A stretch of DNA of 64,000 bases from Fluviirhizobium alvei (GTDB lineage: Bacteria > Pseudomonadota > Alphaproteobacteria > Rhizobiales > Rhizobiaceae). Positions 50,269 to 58,567 of the stretch are shown here, piece after piece. The position numbers and the translations under genes were made by a program. The notes under the pieces were generated by a model. The model did not search any database, was not told where the DNA came from, and saw only the letters and a list, made by a program, of their open reading frames with translations. The stretch lies in assembly GCF_030551875.1 (NCBI RefSeq), contig NZ_JAUOZU010000007.1, positions 496,001 to 560,000 on the forward strand. Direction: 5' to 3'. Every line of letters begins with the position of its first letter. The stretch's first letter is position 1.

Positions 50269-51040
50269 TCCACTCCAGGAAAAAACTCTCGAAAATCGGG
50301 GTGCGGCTTTTCTCGATATCGATGCGGAAAACCGGCGGCCCGATGCTGGCGGCAAACGACGTTCCATCCGGAAGCCGGCAAGGTGCGGCGCGCGCAGGCG
50401 TGGCGCGGAACCGCAAAAGCGCGCTCGAAGCCTCTTCCTCGCCCCTCTCCCGCAACAGCAGCAACGGCCGCCGGTAGGCTCGGGCTCTCAGATGCAGCCG
50501 GCGGCTTTCCGTCAGGCCGAGGCCACGCGGATTGCCGTTGACCTCGAGGATCACGGCGGCAAAGGCATCGACCGTCAGCGCCATTTCGGCGATCATCAAC
50601 GCATCGGTGAGATTGCGCGGCGTCGCATGCACCATGCCACCCGGCTTCATGCCAAAGCCGACTAGGCCCGGTCCGTAAGGCCGGCCCGTTTCGTTTGCCT
50701 GCAGCCGATCCGCAATCCAGAGAATGCGGGCGCCGCTGCCTGCGCGCCCCTGCCTGACCGCCATCAGCGCGAGCGCCAGGGCGAAAGCGCTTGCCGCACC
50801 ATTGTCGCGCGATTCCGCCGAACGGATCTCATGCAGCGCGCCTCTCTCGATCCCGCCGCCCAACGCATGGTCAAATGGCTCGGCCCCGGTCCGGATCAGG
50901 TTCGGGATCGTCTCAGGCGATTGCCAACCCTCACCATGACGCGCCTTGCGGCCAAGAGTGGAGGTCTTTTCATTTTCCAGCCGGTTGATCTCTGTGCGCA
51001 AGGCGCAAAGCGTCTCCTGCGCCAGGACAGACGTTGCCAT
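50114..51040 (-). CDS. imuA: ImuA, RecA-like mutasome accessory protein
   Basis: A 308-residue protein distantly related to RecA/SulA. DHALGGGIERGALHEIRSAE corresponds to the P-loop region without a canonical Lys-Ser/Thr, followed by ILWIADRLQANETGRPYGPG and EVNGNPRGLGLTESRRLHLR. First gene of imuA-imuB-dnaE2, starting at 51040 shortly downstream of a perfect LexA box. Confidence 0.92.
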   Translation of the reverse strand: MATSVLAQETLCALRTEINRLENEKTSTLGRKARHGEGWQSPETIPNLIRTGAEPFDHALGGGIERGALHEIRSAESRDNGAASAFALALALMAVRQGRAGSGARILWIADRLQANETGRPYGPGLVGFGMKPGGMVHATPRNLTDALMIAEMALTVDAFAAVILEVNGNPRGLGLTESRRLHLRARAYRRPLLLLRERGEEEASSALLRFRATPARAAPCRLPDGTSFAASIGPPVFRIDIEKSRTPIFESFFLEWNADDCLLSRSEPDPVFHTGANPPAGVALSASGDRPDRPGTMGTILAFDRAS

Positions 51041-51059
51041 GGCGGGCGCTCCTATATTT

Positions 51060-51074
51060 GTTCTTGTTATGTTC
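51060..51074 (-). promoter_or_regulatory. LexA/SOS box (GTTC-N7-GTTC) of the imuA-imuB-dnaE2 operon
   Basis: GTTC (51060-51063), TTGTTAT, GTTC (51071-51074) match the alphaproteobacterial LexA site. It lies 20 bp upstream of the imuA start codon, where LexA would block transcription until DNA damage. Confidence 0.87.
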
Positions 51075-51145
51075 TTATAGATTCCAGAGGATCAAAAAAG
51101 AGTCAAGGTTCAAAATTGTGAATTTATTCCTTGCTCGAGCGACAA

Positions 51146-51166
51146 AGGCCGCCACAGGGGCGGCCT
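51146..51166 (-). terminator. Terminator of the branched-chain-type importer operon
   Basis: AGGCCGCC (51146-51153) and GGCGGCCT (51159-51166) form an 8-bp stem. On the minus strand it is followed by a short T run (TTTGTC). It lies 29 bp beyond the LivM-type stop. Confidence 0.7.
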
Positions 51167-51194
51167 CTCGAAACATGATAGGTGAGACTTGGTC

Positions 51195-52166
51195 TCAGCT
51201 CGGCATCCTGCGGCGCACGACCATCCAGTCGATCCGCAACCGGTCGCGCAGCCAGGGCCACAGACCCTGCGGCGCAAAGAGCATGGTGGCAACGGCAACA
51301 GAACCCATCGCGACCCAGAACCAGGTGCCCGACAGCGGAAAGACGACCGTCAGCAACTGTCTCAGTGCAAAATAGATCAGGGTTCCGATCACCGGCCCTT
51401 CCAGTGTGCCGATGCCGCCGATCACGACGACGAAGGTCATGATCACCGACCATTCGCCGGAAAAGGCATTGCCGGGCTGCACCACGAGGCCACCGAGCAG
51501 CGACAGCCCCCCGGCAAAGGAACATCCCGCAGCCGAAAGAATGAACACGATGAAACGGTTGCGCCAGACATCCACGCCGATGGCTGCAGCCGCCAGTTCA
51601 TTGTCGCGCACGCACATGAAACCGAGCCCGAGCCGCGAACGCAGCAGCCAGAGGCTACCAAGAACGGTCACCAGCACGCCGATGCCGCCGATGATGAACA
51701 GTTGCGATTCAAAGCGCATGAAATCGATGAGATCGATCCGCTCCAGCGAAACGCCGGTAATCCCGCCTAAGGCATCGGTCTTCTGCACAGCGATCGACAG
51801 GATTTCCGCCAGAACCCAGGTCGCAATCGCGAAATAGGCATCGCGCAGGCGAAAGAGAACCGGAGCGATCAGCGCGGCAACCAGCGCACCGAACAGCATG
51901 GCGGCAATCAGCCCGGTATAGGGATGCAGGCCCGTCTTGTTGGAGAAGATGAACAGCACATAGCCGCCGGCGCCGAAAAATGCCTGATGGCCGAGCGACA
52001 TCAGCCCGGCATAACCGGCAAGCAGGTTCCACATCGAGGCAATCACGATGATCACGAACATTTCGGTCGCCAGATGCAGGCTGCCATCCGACAAGGACAG
52101 GGGGGAGGCAACCAGGAACAGGAGGAAGGCGGCGAAGGGAAGACCCCTCAAAATGGTGGCGGTCAT
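51195..52166 (-). CDS. LivM-type ABC importer permease
   Basis: A 323-residue, about nine-helix permease of the branched-chain amino acid/amide family. WNLLAGYAGLMSLGHQAFFG (about 46-65) and FVVVIGGIGTLEGPVIGTLI are the family signatures. It overlaps the LivH-type gene by four bases. Last gene of a five-gene minus-strand operon. Confidence 0.93.
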   Translation of the reverse strand: MTATILRGLPFAAFLLFLVASPLSLSDGSLHLATEMFVIIVIASMWNLLAGYAGLMSLGHQAFFGAGGYVLFIFSNKTGLHPYTGLIAAMLFGALVAALIAPVLFRLRDAYFAIATWVLAEILSIAVQKTDALGGITGVSLERIDLIDFMRFESQLFIIGGIGVLVTVLGSLWLLRSRLGLGFMCVRDNELAAAAIGVDVWRNRFIVFILSAAGCSFAGGLSLLGGLVVQPGNAFSGEWSVIMTFVVVIGGIGTLEGPVIGTLIYFALRQLLTVVFPLSGTWFWVAMGSVAVATMLFAPQGLWPWLRDRLRIDWMVVRRRMPS

Positions 52167-53029
52167 GCGCGCGCTCCCAGAATGCCGTTCGGTCGGATGA
52201 CGAGGAACAGGAAGAAAAGCAGATGGGCGTAAAGCAGGCCCGAATTGGCATCGAACTGGAAGGACAGAAGCTGCACCACACCCAAAAGGATGCCGGCAAT
52301 CAGGGCGCCCCAGAAGGAGCCGAGCCCGCCCAGAACCACCACTTCGAAGGCGATGAGAATGCGATCGGTGCCCGAGGTTGCCGAAAAGGATGTGCGCATC
52401 GACAGAAGCACACCGGCAACGGCCGCCATGACGAAGGCAAGCCCCATCACCAGCGCATAGACCCGCTTCGGATTGACGCCCATCAGACGCATGATTTCCG
52501 GATTGTCCGCCGTCGCCCGTACCATGCGTCCGAACATCGTGCTCTTGATCAGATATTGCAGCAATCCGAACAGCACGATGGAAATCGCCAGGGTGATGAT
52601 CGGCAGGAGACCGATATGGACGCCGGCGATTTCAAGCGAGGCCTTGGCAATCGGCCCGGCATCGATCGCCATCGGATTGGAGCCGAATTCCGCCAGCATG
52701 AGGTTGCGGATGACGATCGACAGACCGAAGGTCACCAGCATCGGCACAAGCATGTTGCGGGATTCGACCACGCGATTGAGCAACACCGTCTGAAACAGCC
52801 ACCCGGCCCCGAAGGCGAGAACCATGATCGGGATGAGCGTGACGAGCGGATTGACCCCCGGCAGCAGCCAGCCGAAAACGACGCCGACAAAGGCCGCCCC
52901 GACAATGAATTCGCCATGGGCGACATTAATGACACGCATCACGCCGAAGACCAGCGCCAGGCCGAGACCCAGAATGCCATAGAGCCCGCCAAGCAGGATG
53001 CCGTTGATGATGGTTTCCAGCCAGACCAT
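52163..53029 (-). CDS. LivH-type ABC importer permease
   Basis: A 288-residue permease. NGILLGGLYGILGLGLALVF starts the first helices, MRVINVAHGEFIVGAAFVGV and EVVVLGGLGSFWGALIAGIL are diagnostic. Coupled by ATGA to the LivM-type gene and 3 bp from the LivF-type gene. Confidence 0.93.
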   Translation of the reverse strand: MVWLETIINGILLGGLYGILGLGLALVFGVMRVINVAHGEFIVGAAFVGVVFGWLLPGVNPLVTLIPIMVLAFGAGWLFQTVLLNRVVESRNMLVPMLVTFGLSIVIRNLMLAEFGSNPMAIDAGPIAKASLEIAGVHIGLLPIITLAISIVLFGLLQYLIKSTMFGRMVRATADNPEIMRLMGVNPKRVYALVMGLAFVMAAVAGVLLSMRTSFSATSGTDRILIAFEVVVLGGLGSFWGALIAGILLGVVQLLSFQFDANSGLLYAHLLFFLFLVIRPNGILGARA

Positions 53030-53032
53030 GGC

Positions 53033-53731
53033 TCACTCTCCGAAATAGGCGGCCGTCAGCCGGTCCATGTCGATCTCGCGCGAGCGGCCCTCGAGCGTGA
53101 TCTTGCCTTTGAGCAGACACATGACCCTGTCGGCAACCGAAAGCGCGCGATTGATATCCTGCTCGACCACCACCAGCGCCGTGCCTTCCTGGCGGATCGT
53201 GCCGAAGGAATCGTAGATCTGCCCGACCACGACCGGGGCAAGACCAAGTGAAATCTCGTCGCAGAGCATGACGCGCGGATTGGACATCAGGGCACGTCCG
53301 ATCGCCACCATCTGCTGCTGGCCACCCGAAAGCGTCGTGGCCATCTGGTTCCGCCGTTCCTTGAGGATCGGGAAAAGGCCATAGACCCGCTCGAGCGACC
53401 AGGGACCCTTTCGCCTCGTCAGGGTCCCCATCGTCAGATTTTCCTCGACGGTCAGCGAAGCAAACAGCATGCGACCTTCCGGCACCATGGCAATGCCCGC
53501 CCGCGCCAGGCTCTCGGCTGTCAGTTTGAGAGTGGAACTGCCGTCATAGCGGATATCGCCGCGCAGCTTGCGGATGAGCCCGGTCAGACAGCGCAGGGTC
53601 GTCGATTTACCCGCACCATTGGCACCGACAAGAGCAAGGCACTCCGTTTCGCCGAGCGCGAAATCGATGCCGAACAGCGCCTGCATGTCGCCATAGAAGG
53701 CCTCGAGTTTTTCCACCTCAATGATCGGCAT
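53033..53731 (-). CDS. LivF-type ABC importer ATPase
   Basis: A 232-residue ATPase. Walker A VGANGAGKST, signature LSGGQQQMVAIGRALM, Walker B VMLCDEISLGLAPVV and switch VVVEQDINRALSVADRV. I take the ATG at 53731 (MPIIEVEKLEAFYG); a TTG at 53740 is in frame. It overlaps the end of the LivG-type gene by 14 bp. Confidence 0.93.
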   Translation of the reverse strand: MPIIEVEKLEAFYGDMQALFGIDFALGETECLALVGANGAGKSTTLRCLTGLIRKLRGDIRYDGSSTLKLTAESLARAGIAMVPEGRMLFASLTVEENLTMGTLTRRKGPWSLERVYGLFPILKERRNQMATTLSGGQQQMVAIGRALMSNPRVMLCDEISLGLAPVVVGQIYDSFGTIRQEGTALVVVEQDINRALSVADRVMCLLKGKITLEGRSREIDMDRLTAAYFGE

Positions 53732-54452
53732 CGGCAGCAAGCCCCATGTAGATTTCCTTGACCACGGCCGAGCCCATCACCTCCTCCGGCGCACCTTCCA
53801 GGAGCTTCTTGCCGAAATGCAGCACGATGATGCGGTCGGCGACGGATTTGAGCGCATGGGCGATATGTTCGATCCAGATGATGCCATGGTCGCGCTTCAG
53901 ATCCCGGATCGTTTCGACGAGATTGAGAACCTCACGCTCGGTCAGGCCGGCGCCGATTTCATCAAGCATCAGCAACTTGGCACCCGTTGCCAGGGCCTTG
54001 GCGAGTTCGAGCCGCTTGCGATCGAGCAATGTCAACGAACCGGCGAGAATATCGGCCTTTGCGGCCAGTCCCGTTCTCTCCGCCACCTCGCGCGCCTTTT
54101 GCCGCGCGACGTTGCCGGACAATCCTGCTCCAAAGCCGGTAGCCGCAAGGATGTTTTCATAGACGGTGAGACCGACGAAAGGCTGCGGAATCTGGAAAGC
54201 CCGCCCGACGCCGAGATGAACGCGCTTGAAGGCCGGCAAGGCAGTTACGTCGCGACCATCGAGAACAATCCGGCCGGAATCCGGCGTCAAGCTGCCCGCG
54301 ATCAGGCCGAAGAGCGAACTTTTGCCGGCACCGTTCGGGCCAATGACCCCGATACATTCGCCGGTTTCAATGACAAGATCGACATGGTCGGCCACGACAA
54401 TGGCCCCAAAGCTCTTGTTGAGATCCCTGACTTCGAGAAGCGGCACGATCAT
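53718..54452 (-). CDS. LivG-type ABC importer ATPase
   Basis: A 244-residue ATPase. LLEVRDLNKSFGAIVVADHV, Walker A GPNGAGKSS, signature-like GSLTLLDRKRLELAKALA (LTLLDRK replacing LSGGQ, normal for LivG) and Walker B LLMLDEIGAGLTEREV. I choose the ATG at 54452 by comparison with typical LivG N-termini; one at 54479 is also in frame. An 81-bp gap separates it from the SBP gene. Confidence 0.92.
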   Translation of the reverse strand: MIVPLLEVRDLNKSFGAIVVADHVDLVIETGECIGVIGPNGAGKSSLFGLIAGSLTPDSGRIVLDGRDVTALPAFKRVHLGVGRAFQIPQPFVGLTVYENILAATGFGAGLSGNVARQKAREVAERTGLAAKADILAGSLTLLDRKRLELAKALATGAKLLMLDEIGAGLTEREVLNLVETIRDLKRDHGIIWIEHIAHALKSVADRIIVLHFGKKLLEGAPEEVMGSAVVKEIYMGLAADADH

Positions 54453-54533
54453 CGTCCATTCAAATTCAGTTGCATCCATGGCAGCGGGCAGATGCACCAG
54501 GCACCCGCCCGCCAAACCTCAACAACTATCTCA

Positions 54534-55850
54534 TCAATAAGCGATCGGCAGCAACTGCGAGGAAACCGGAACATCCGGATTCGTCGAATTGTCAACGACC
54601 TTGAGATCGAAGGGGAACTTCGCATCCCCGGTTTTCTGCCACTGGCCGCCGGTAATGTGCGTCAGGCCGACATTCTTCAGCGGCGTATTCTTGAAATCGA
54701 CCTTGCCGACAACCGTATCCAGCGTCAGGCCGGCAATGGCATCGCGGATCGCCACCCTGTTCTTCGGATCGCCCGAAGCTTTCAGCGCCGCAATACCCAC
54801 CTCAAGCAAGGCATGGTCATAGCCGAGCGGCTGGGTCCACTGCTTGCCGGTCGCTGCCGTATAGGCATCGGCAACATCCTTGGCGGATTGACCGGTGAGC
54901 GAGGATTTGAACGGGAAGGCCGGTGTCCACCAGACTTCGGTCGACATGCCATCACCGCGCACACCGAGGTTGTTCACAGACGATGGGAACAGCAGACCGG
55001 CGGCAATGGTGCAGATCTTCGGCTGGAAGCCGACCTGCGCCGCCTGGTTCCAGAAGGTTGCGAGATGATTTTCGAAGGCATGACCGGCAACGATTTCGAC
55101 ACCGGCTTCCTTGAATTTCGCGATCTGGGTGGAGAAATCATCCGTATCCATGCGGAAGAGACCGGTATCGATAACCTCGAAACCTGCCGCATTGAAGGCG
55201 ACAGGAAAGCCGCGCTCCGGATCCGACATCGCACGACCGCCATCATTGTCGGCATAGAGGGTTCCAACCTTCTTGTTGGTCTCCATGCCGTTCCACATGT
55301 TGGCATAGACAGCGCCCAGTTCATCCGCACCCCAGAAGAAGTGATAGGTGAAGGGGAAGCCCTTGGCCGGATCGTAACCACGCTGGAAGGCCCAACCCTG
55401 CCAGGGACCTGCCGTCGAAATCTGCGGAATACCGCGCGCGTCAGAGAGGTTGCCGATCGCCGTGCCGCCTTCGGCATCCGAAACCAGAATGATATCCGGC
55501 TGGTCGTTGAGGATCAGTTCGTTGCCAACCTGAAGCGAACGGGTCGGGGTCGACTGATTGTCCTTGACGATGATCTCGACGGCATATTTCTTGCCGCCAA
55601 CCTCGATACCGTCTTTCAGATGTTCGCGGACGCTGTCGATTGTGAACTGCGTCGACTCGCCGAACGAAGCCCGAATACCGGAAAGCGGCACGATGAAGCC
55701 GATCTTGATCGTCGCTTCCTGCGCCCGCACGATGTTGAACGACGGCAAACTCATGGCGGCAGATGCAGCCGCGACCTTGCCCGCACTCTTGAGCACAGAA
55801 CGGCGGCTCATCTGGCCATCGATGATTGAAGACAGAATCTTGTCAGTCAT
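54534..55850 (-). CDS. Branched-chain-type ABC importer substrate-binding protein, Tat-type signal
   Basis: A 438-residue periplasmic-binding protein of the LivJ/AmiC type. The N-terminus has a twin-arginine motif SRRSVLKSAG (about 15-24) followed by a modest hydrophobic stretch ending ...IVRAQEA, which suggests folding before export. IGFIVPLSGIRASFGESTQF and VLVSDAEGGTAIGNLSDARG are typical ligand-domain segments. The substrate may be an amino acid, amide or urea-like compound. GGGGGAA precedes the ATG. It is the first gene of the operon and divergent from tetR. Confidence 0.9.
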   Translation of the reverse strand: MTDKILSSIIDGQMSRRSVLKSAGKVAAASAAMSLPSFNIVRAQEATIKIGFIVPLSGIRASFGESTQFTIDSVREHLKDGIEVGGKKYAVEIIVKDNQSTPTRSLQVGNELILNDQPDIILVSDAEGGTAIGNLSDARGIPQISTAGPWQGWAFQRGYDPAKGFPFTYHFFWGADELGAVYANMWNGMETNKKVGTLYADNDGGRAMSDPERGFPVAFNAAGFEVIDTGLFRMDTDDFSTQIAKFKEAGVEIVAGHAFENHLATFWNQAAQVGFQPKICTIAAGLLFPSSVNNLGVRGDGMSTEVWWTPAFPFKSSLTGQSAKDVADAYTAATGKQWTQPLGYDHALLEVGIAALKASGDPKNRVAIRDAIAGLTLDTVVGKVDFKNTPLKNVGLTHITGGQWQKTGDAKFPFDLKVVDNSTNPDVPVSSQLLPIAY

Positions 55851-56086
55851 GAATTCCCCCCATGTTTCGTCGGCGATGGGGCGCTAGCCCTTACACCTGC
55901 ACCGCCCTCCTACCGGCGACGCCTCATGAGCTTATTTAAACACTCAACCAATTGCGGTAAAGCGATTTGTGTCTGAGAGCACCTATCGGTTCCATCGATA
56001 CATCCAAAGAGCACTCGTCTATAGGACGATTGAAACCAAACGCGCCCGAAGGCATAATCGAATCACATTGATCAAGGGAGTCCGCA

Positions 56087-56767
56087 GTGTCGAAGGCAGG
56101 TCTGAAGCAAGCAAAGCGGGGCGGCACCGCACCTATGACACGCGCCAACGGCGACCAGACCAAGGAAAAAATCCTTGATGCGGCCGAGGAACTGTTCGGT
56201 GAGCAGACGTTCGACACCGTATCGCTGCGCGATATCACCAACCGCGCCGATGTCACCCTGGCTCTTGCGAGCTATCACTTCGGCACCAAGGACAATCTCT
56301 TTGCCGCGGTGGTGGCGAGACGCGTTCACCTGCTCAACGACATGCGTCGCGAGCGTCTGCGTGCGCTTGAAGAAAGCGGCAATGTCACGGTCGAAAGCCT
56401 GCTCGACGCCTTCATGCTGCCTCTGTTTCAGCAAATGCAAAGCGGCGACGATGGCTGGCGCGCCTATGTTCATGTCATTTCCAAACTGGCGCTGACCAAC
56501 CGCTGGCTAGACCTGCTGAAGGAATATTTCGACGAGACGGCCAATCTCTTCATCGAGCGGCTGCGCCCGCTTCTGCCCGGATTGAGTGAGGAAGAACTGA
56601 TGCGCGGCTTCTCCTTCAGCCTCCAGCTGATGCTGCAGGCCGTCTCCTCCAATCGCCGCCTCGATTCCCTGTCCGGCGGCCGCTTCACCGCCAACAATCT
56701 CGACAACGCCTATTCGACATTGTTGAAATACACAGCCGCAGGTCTGAAGGGGCTGCTGCCGACCTGA
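56087..56767 (+). CDS. TetR/AcrR family regulator, probable controller of the divergent importer
   Basis: A 226-residue regulator with N-terminal helix-turn-helix QTKEKILDAAEELFGEQTFD and VSLRDITNRADVTLALASYH (about 24-68) and a C-terminal ligand/dimerisation domain. The start is GTG, with AAGGGAG just upstream; an ATG at 56135 is a fallback. It is divergent from the importer SBP gene across a 236-bp region in which I see no clear palindrome. It converges with the iron-type permease, leaving 11 bp between stops. Confidence 0.88.
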   Translation: MSKAGLKQAKRGGTAPMTRANGDQTKEKILDAAEELFGEQTFDTVSLRDITNRADVTLALASYHFGTKDNLFAAVVARRVHLLNDMRRERLRALEESGNVTVESLLDAFMLPLFQQMQSGDDGWRAYVHVISKLALTNRWLDLLKEYFDETANLFIERLRPLLPGLSEEELMRGFSFSLQLMLQAVSSNRRLDSLSGGRFTANNLDNAYSTLLKYTAAGLKGLLPT

Positions 56768-56778
56768 TTGGCGGCGGC

Positions 56779-58461
56779 CTAGCGACCTTTTTCCAGTGAC
56801 CTCAAGACAATCATCACCGGAATGAGCCCGGCCAGGATGATGATCATGGCCGGCACAGAGGCATCCTCGACCTTTGCGCGGGACGCGTCCTCATAGACGA
56901 GCGTGGCCAGCGTATTGAAGTTGAACGGCCTGAGCAGCATCGTGGCCGACAGTTCCTTGATCGTTTCGATGAAGACCAGAAGGGCCGCCGTCAGCACTGC
57001 CGGGCGCATGGACGGGACAAGAATGGTCCAGAGTGTCTGGCTACTTGTGCGGCCGAGCGTACGCGACGCATGGTCGAGATTGACGGGCAGTTTCTGGAAG
57101 CCTGCTTCCACCGTTCCTTCCGCCATGGTGAGAAACCGCACGGTGAGTGCGAAAACGATGGCAAACATCGTGCCTGACAAAAGCAGGCCAAGCCGCAAAC
57201 CGAAGACATCGCGCAGAAACGCGGAAACGAGATTGTCGATCCCCGCAAGCGGGATCAGCACACCGATTGCCAGTACGGTTCCCGGGATACCGTAGCCGAA
57301 TGCCGCAATCCTCGCGGCAATGCCGGTCGCGCGGTTGCGACCCAAGCGAGCCGAATATGCAAGCAGGAAGGCAAAGCCGACCGAGATGATTGCCGTCGCA
57401 CAACCGACCAGCACCGTGTTGCCGAGCGCATTCCACAAGGCGGGCGACCCGAAGAGGTCGAGACGCTTGATCGCATAGCTCGACAACATCAGAAACGGCA
57501 TCAGGAATCCGCCGATCACAGGTGCGAGGCACGCAAGCGTCATCAGCCAGCCCCAGCCTTTTGCCGGGCGAACACGGGTGCTGTCGATCAGCGCCTGGGC
57601 GGCTTTGCCGGTATGAAACCGCTGCCGGTGACGTGCATGGCGCTCTATGACGATCAGGGCGCCGATGAAGACGAGCATGAAGGAAGCAATTTGCGCCGCC
57701 CCGGCCAGACTGCCGCGATTGAGCCAGGTGTCGTAGATGGCGAATGTAAGCGTGTTGACGCCAAGATATTCGACCGCACCGATGTCGTTCAGCGTCTCCA
57801 TGCCCACCAGCGTCAAGCCGGCGGCGATCGCCGGTCGCGCCATCGGCAATTGCACGGTGAAGAAAACCCTCATTGGCGATGCGCCCAGGGTCCGGGCAAC
57901 ATCGGCCGCTGAACGCCCCTGCAGCAGGAACAGCGAACGGCAGGAAAGATAGACATAGGGATAGAGCACCGACCCCATGATGAAGACGGCGCCGGATGTC
58001 GTGCGGATATCGGGAAACCAGTAATCCCGCGCCGAGTGGAAGCCGAAGACGGTTCGCAGGAGGCTCTGCAGTGGGCCGGCATAATCGAACACCTCGCCGG
58101 CGGCATAGGCGGCAAGATAGGTCGGCATCGCCAGCGGAAGAACCAAAGCGACTGTGAGGATACGCCGGAACGGAAAATCGAAGGCCACCGTCAGCCAGGC
58201 GGTGAGGATGCCGGTGATGCCTGTCGCCAGCGAAATCAGCACCATGAGCGTCAATGTCCGCCCAAGCGCGCGCGGCAGGACCGTCTCGACAAGATGCGGC
58301 AGATCATCCGTGCCGGCCGTTACGCCCATCCAGAGAATGGCGGCCATCGGCAGCGCAATCAAGAAGGATACCGAGATCACAGCGATCTGCAACAGAGGAG
58401 ACCGCCACCGGCGAAGGGGCTGCGGGCTCACCGCAAAGGCTTGGCTTGCTTGATCTGGCAA
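56779..58461 (-). CDS. Ferric-iron-type ABC permease with two fused BPD_transp_1 domains
   Basis: A 560-residue, about twelve-helix membrane protein of the FbpB/SfuB/ThiP type. Two halves with EAA-like loops: ARTLGASPMRVFFTVQLPMA (about 187-206) and SRTLGRTSSQTLWTILVPSM (about 478-497). GYGIPGTVLAIGVLIPLAGI is characteristic of this group. It starts at an apparent TTG. No substrate-binding protein or ATPase is adjacent, so partners must be encoded elsewhere, or lie in another operon. Confidence 0.87.
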   Translation of the reverse strand: MPDQASQAFAVSPQPLRRWRSPLLQIAVISVSFLIALPMAAILWMGVTAGTDDLPHLVETVLPRALGRTLTLMVLISLATGITGILTAWLTVAFDFPFRRILTVALVLPLAMPTYLAAYAAGEVFDYAGPLQSLLRTVFGFHSARDYWFPDIRTTSGAVFIMGSVLYPYVYLSCRSLFLLQGRSAADVARTLGASPMRVFFTVQLPMARPAIAAGLTLVGMETLNDIGAVEYLGVNTLTFAIYDTWLNRGSLAGAAQIASFMLVFIGALIVIERHARHRQRFHTGKAAQALIDSTRVRPAKGWGWLMTLACLAPVIGGFLMPFLMLSSYAIKRLDLFGSPALWNALGNTVLVGCATAIISVGFAFLLAYSARLGRNRATGIAARIAAFGYGIPGTVLAIGVLIPLAGIDNLVSAFLRDVFGLRLGLLLSGTMFAIVFALTVRFLTMAEGTVEAGFQKLPVNLDHASRTLGRTSSQTLWTILVPSMRPAVLTAALLVFIETIKELSATMLLRPFNFNTLATLVYEDASRAKVEDASVPAMIIILAGLIPVMIVLRSLEKGR

Positions 58462-58567
58462 CGCTCTCGTCCGGCTTCATGTTCTCGGCGCCTAAGCCAT
58501 TCGCCCCGGCGCCGACCACCCATCAATCGCGGGTAAAGTTGAGCATCATGCTCTAATATCACCAGCC

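Noticed and set aside
53721-55829. 702-codon open frame opposite the LivG and SBP genes
   Set aside because: Antisense shadow; the minus-strand genes carry ABC and binding-protein signatures.
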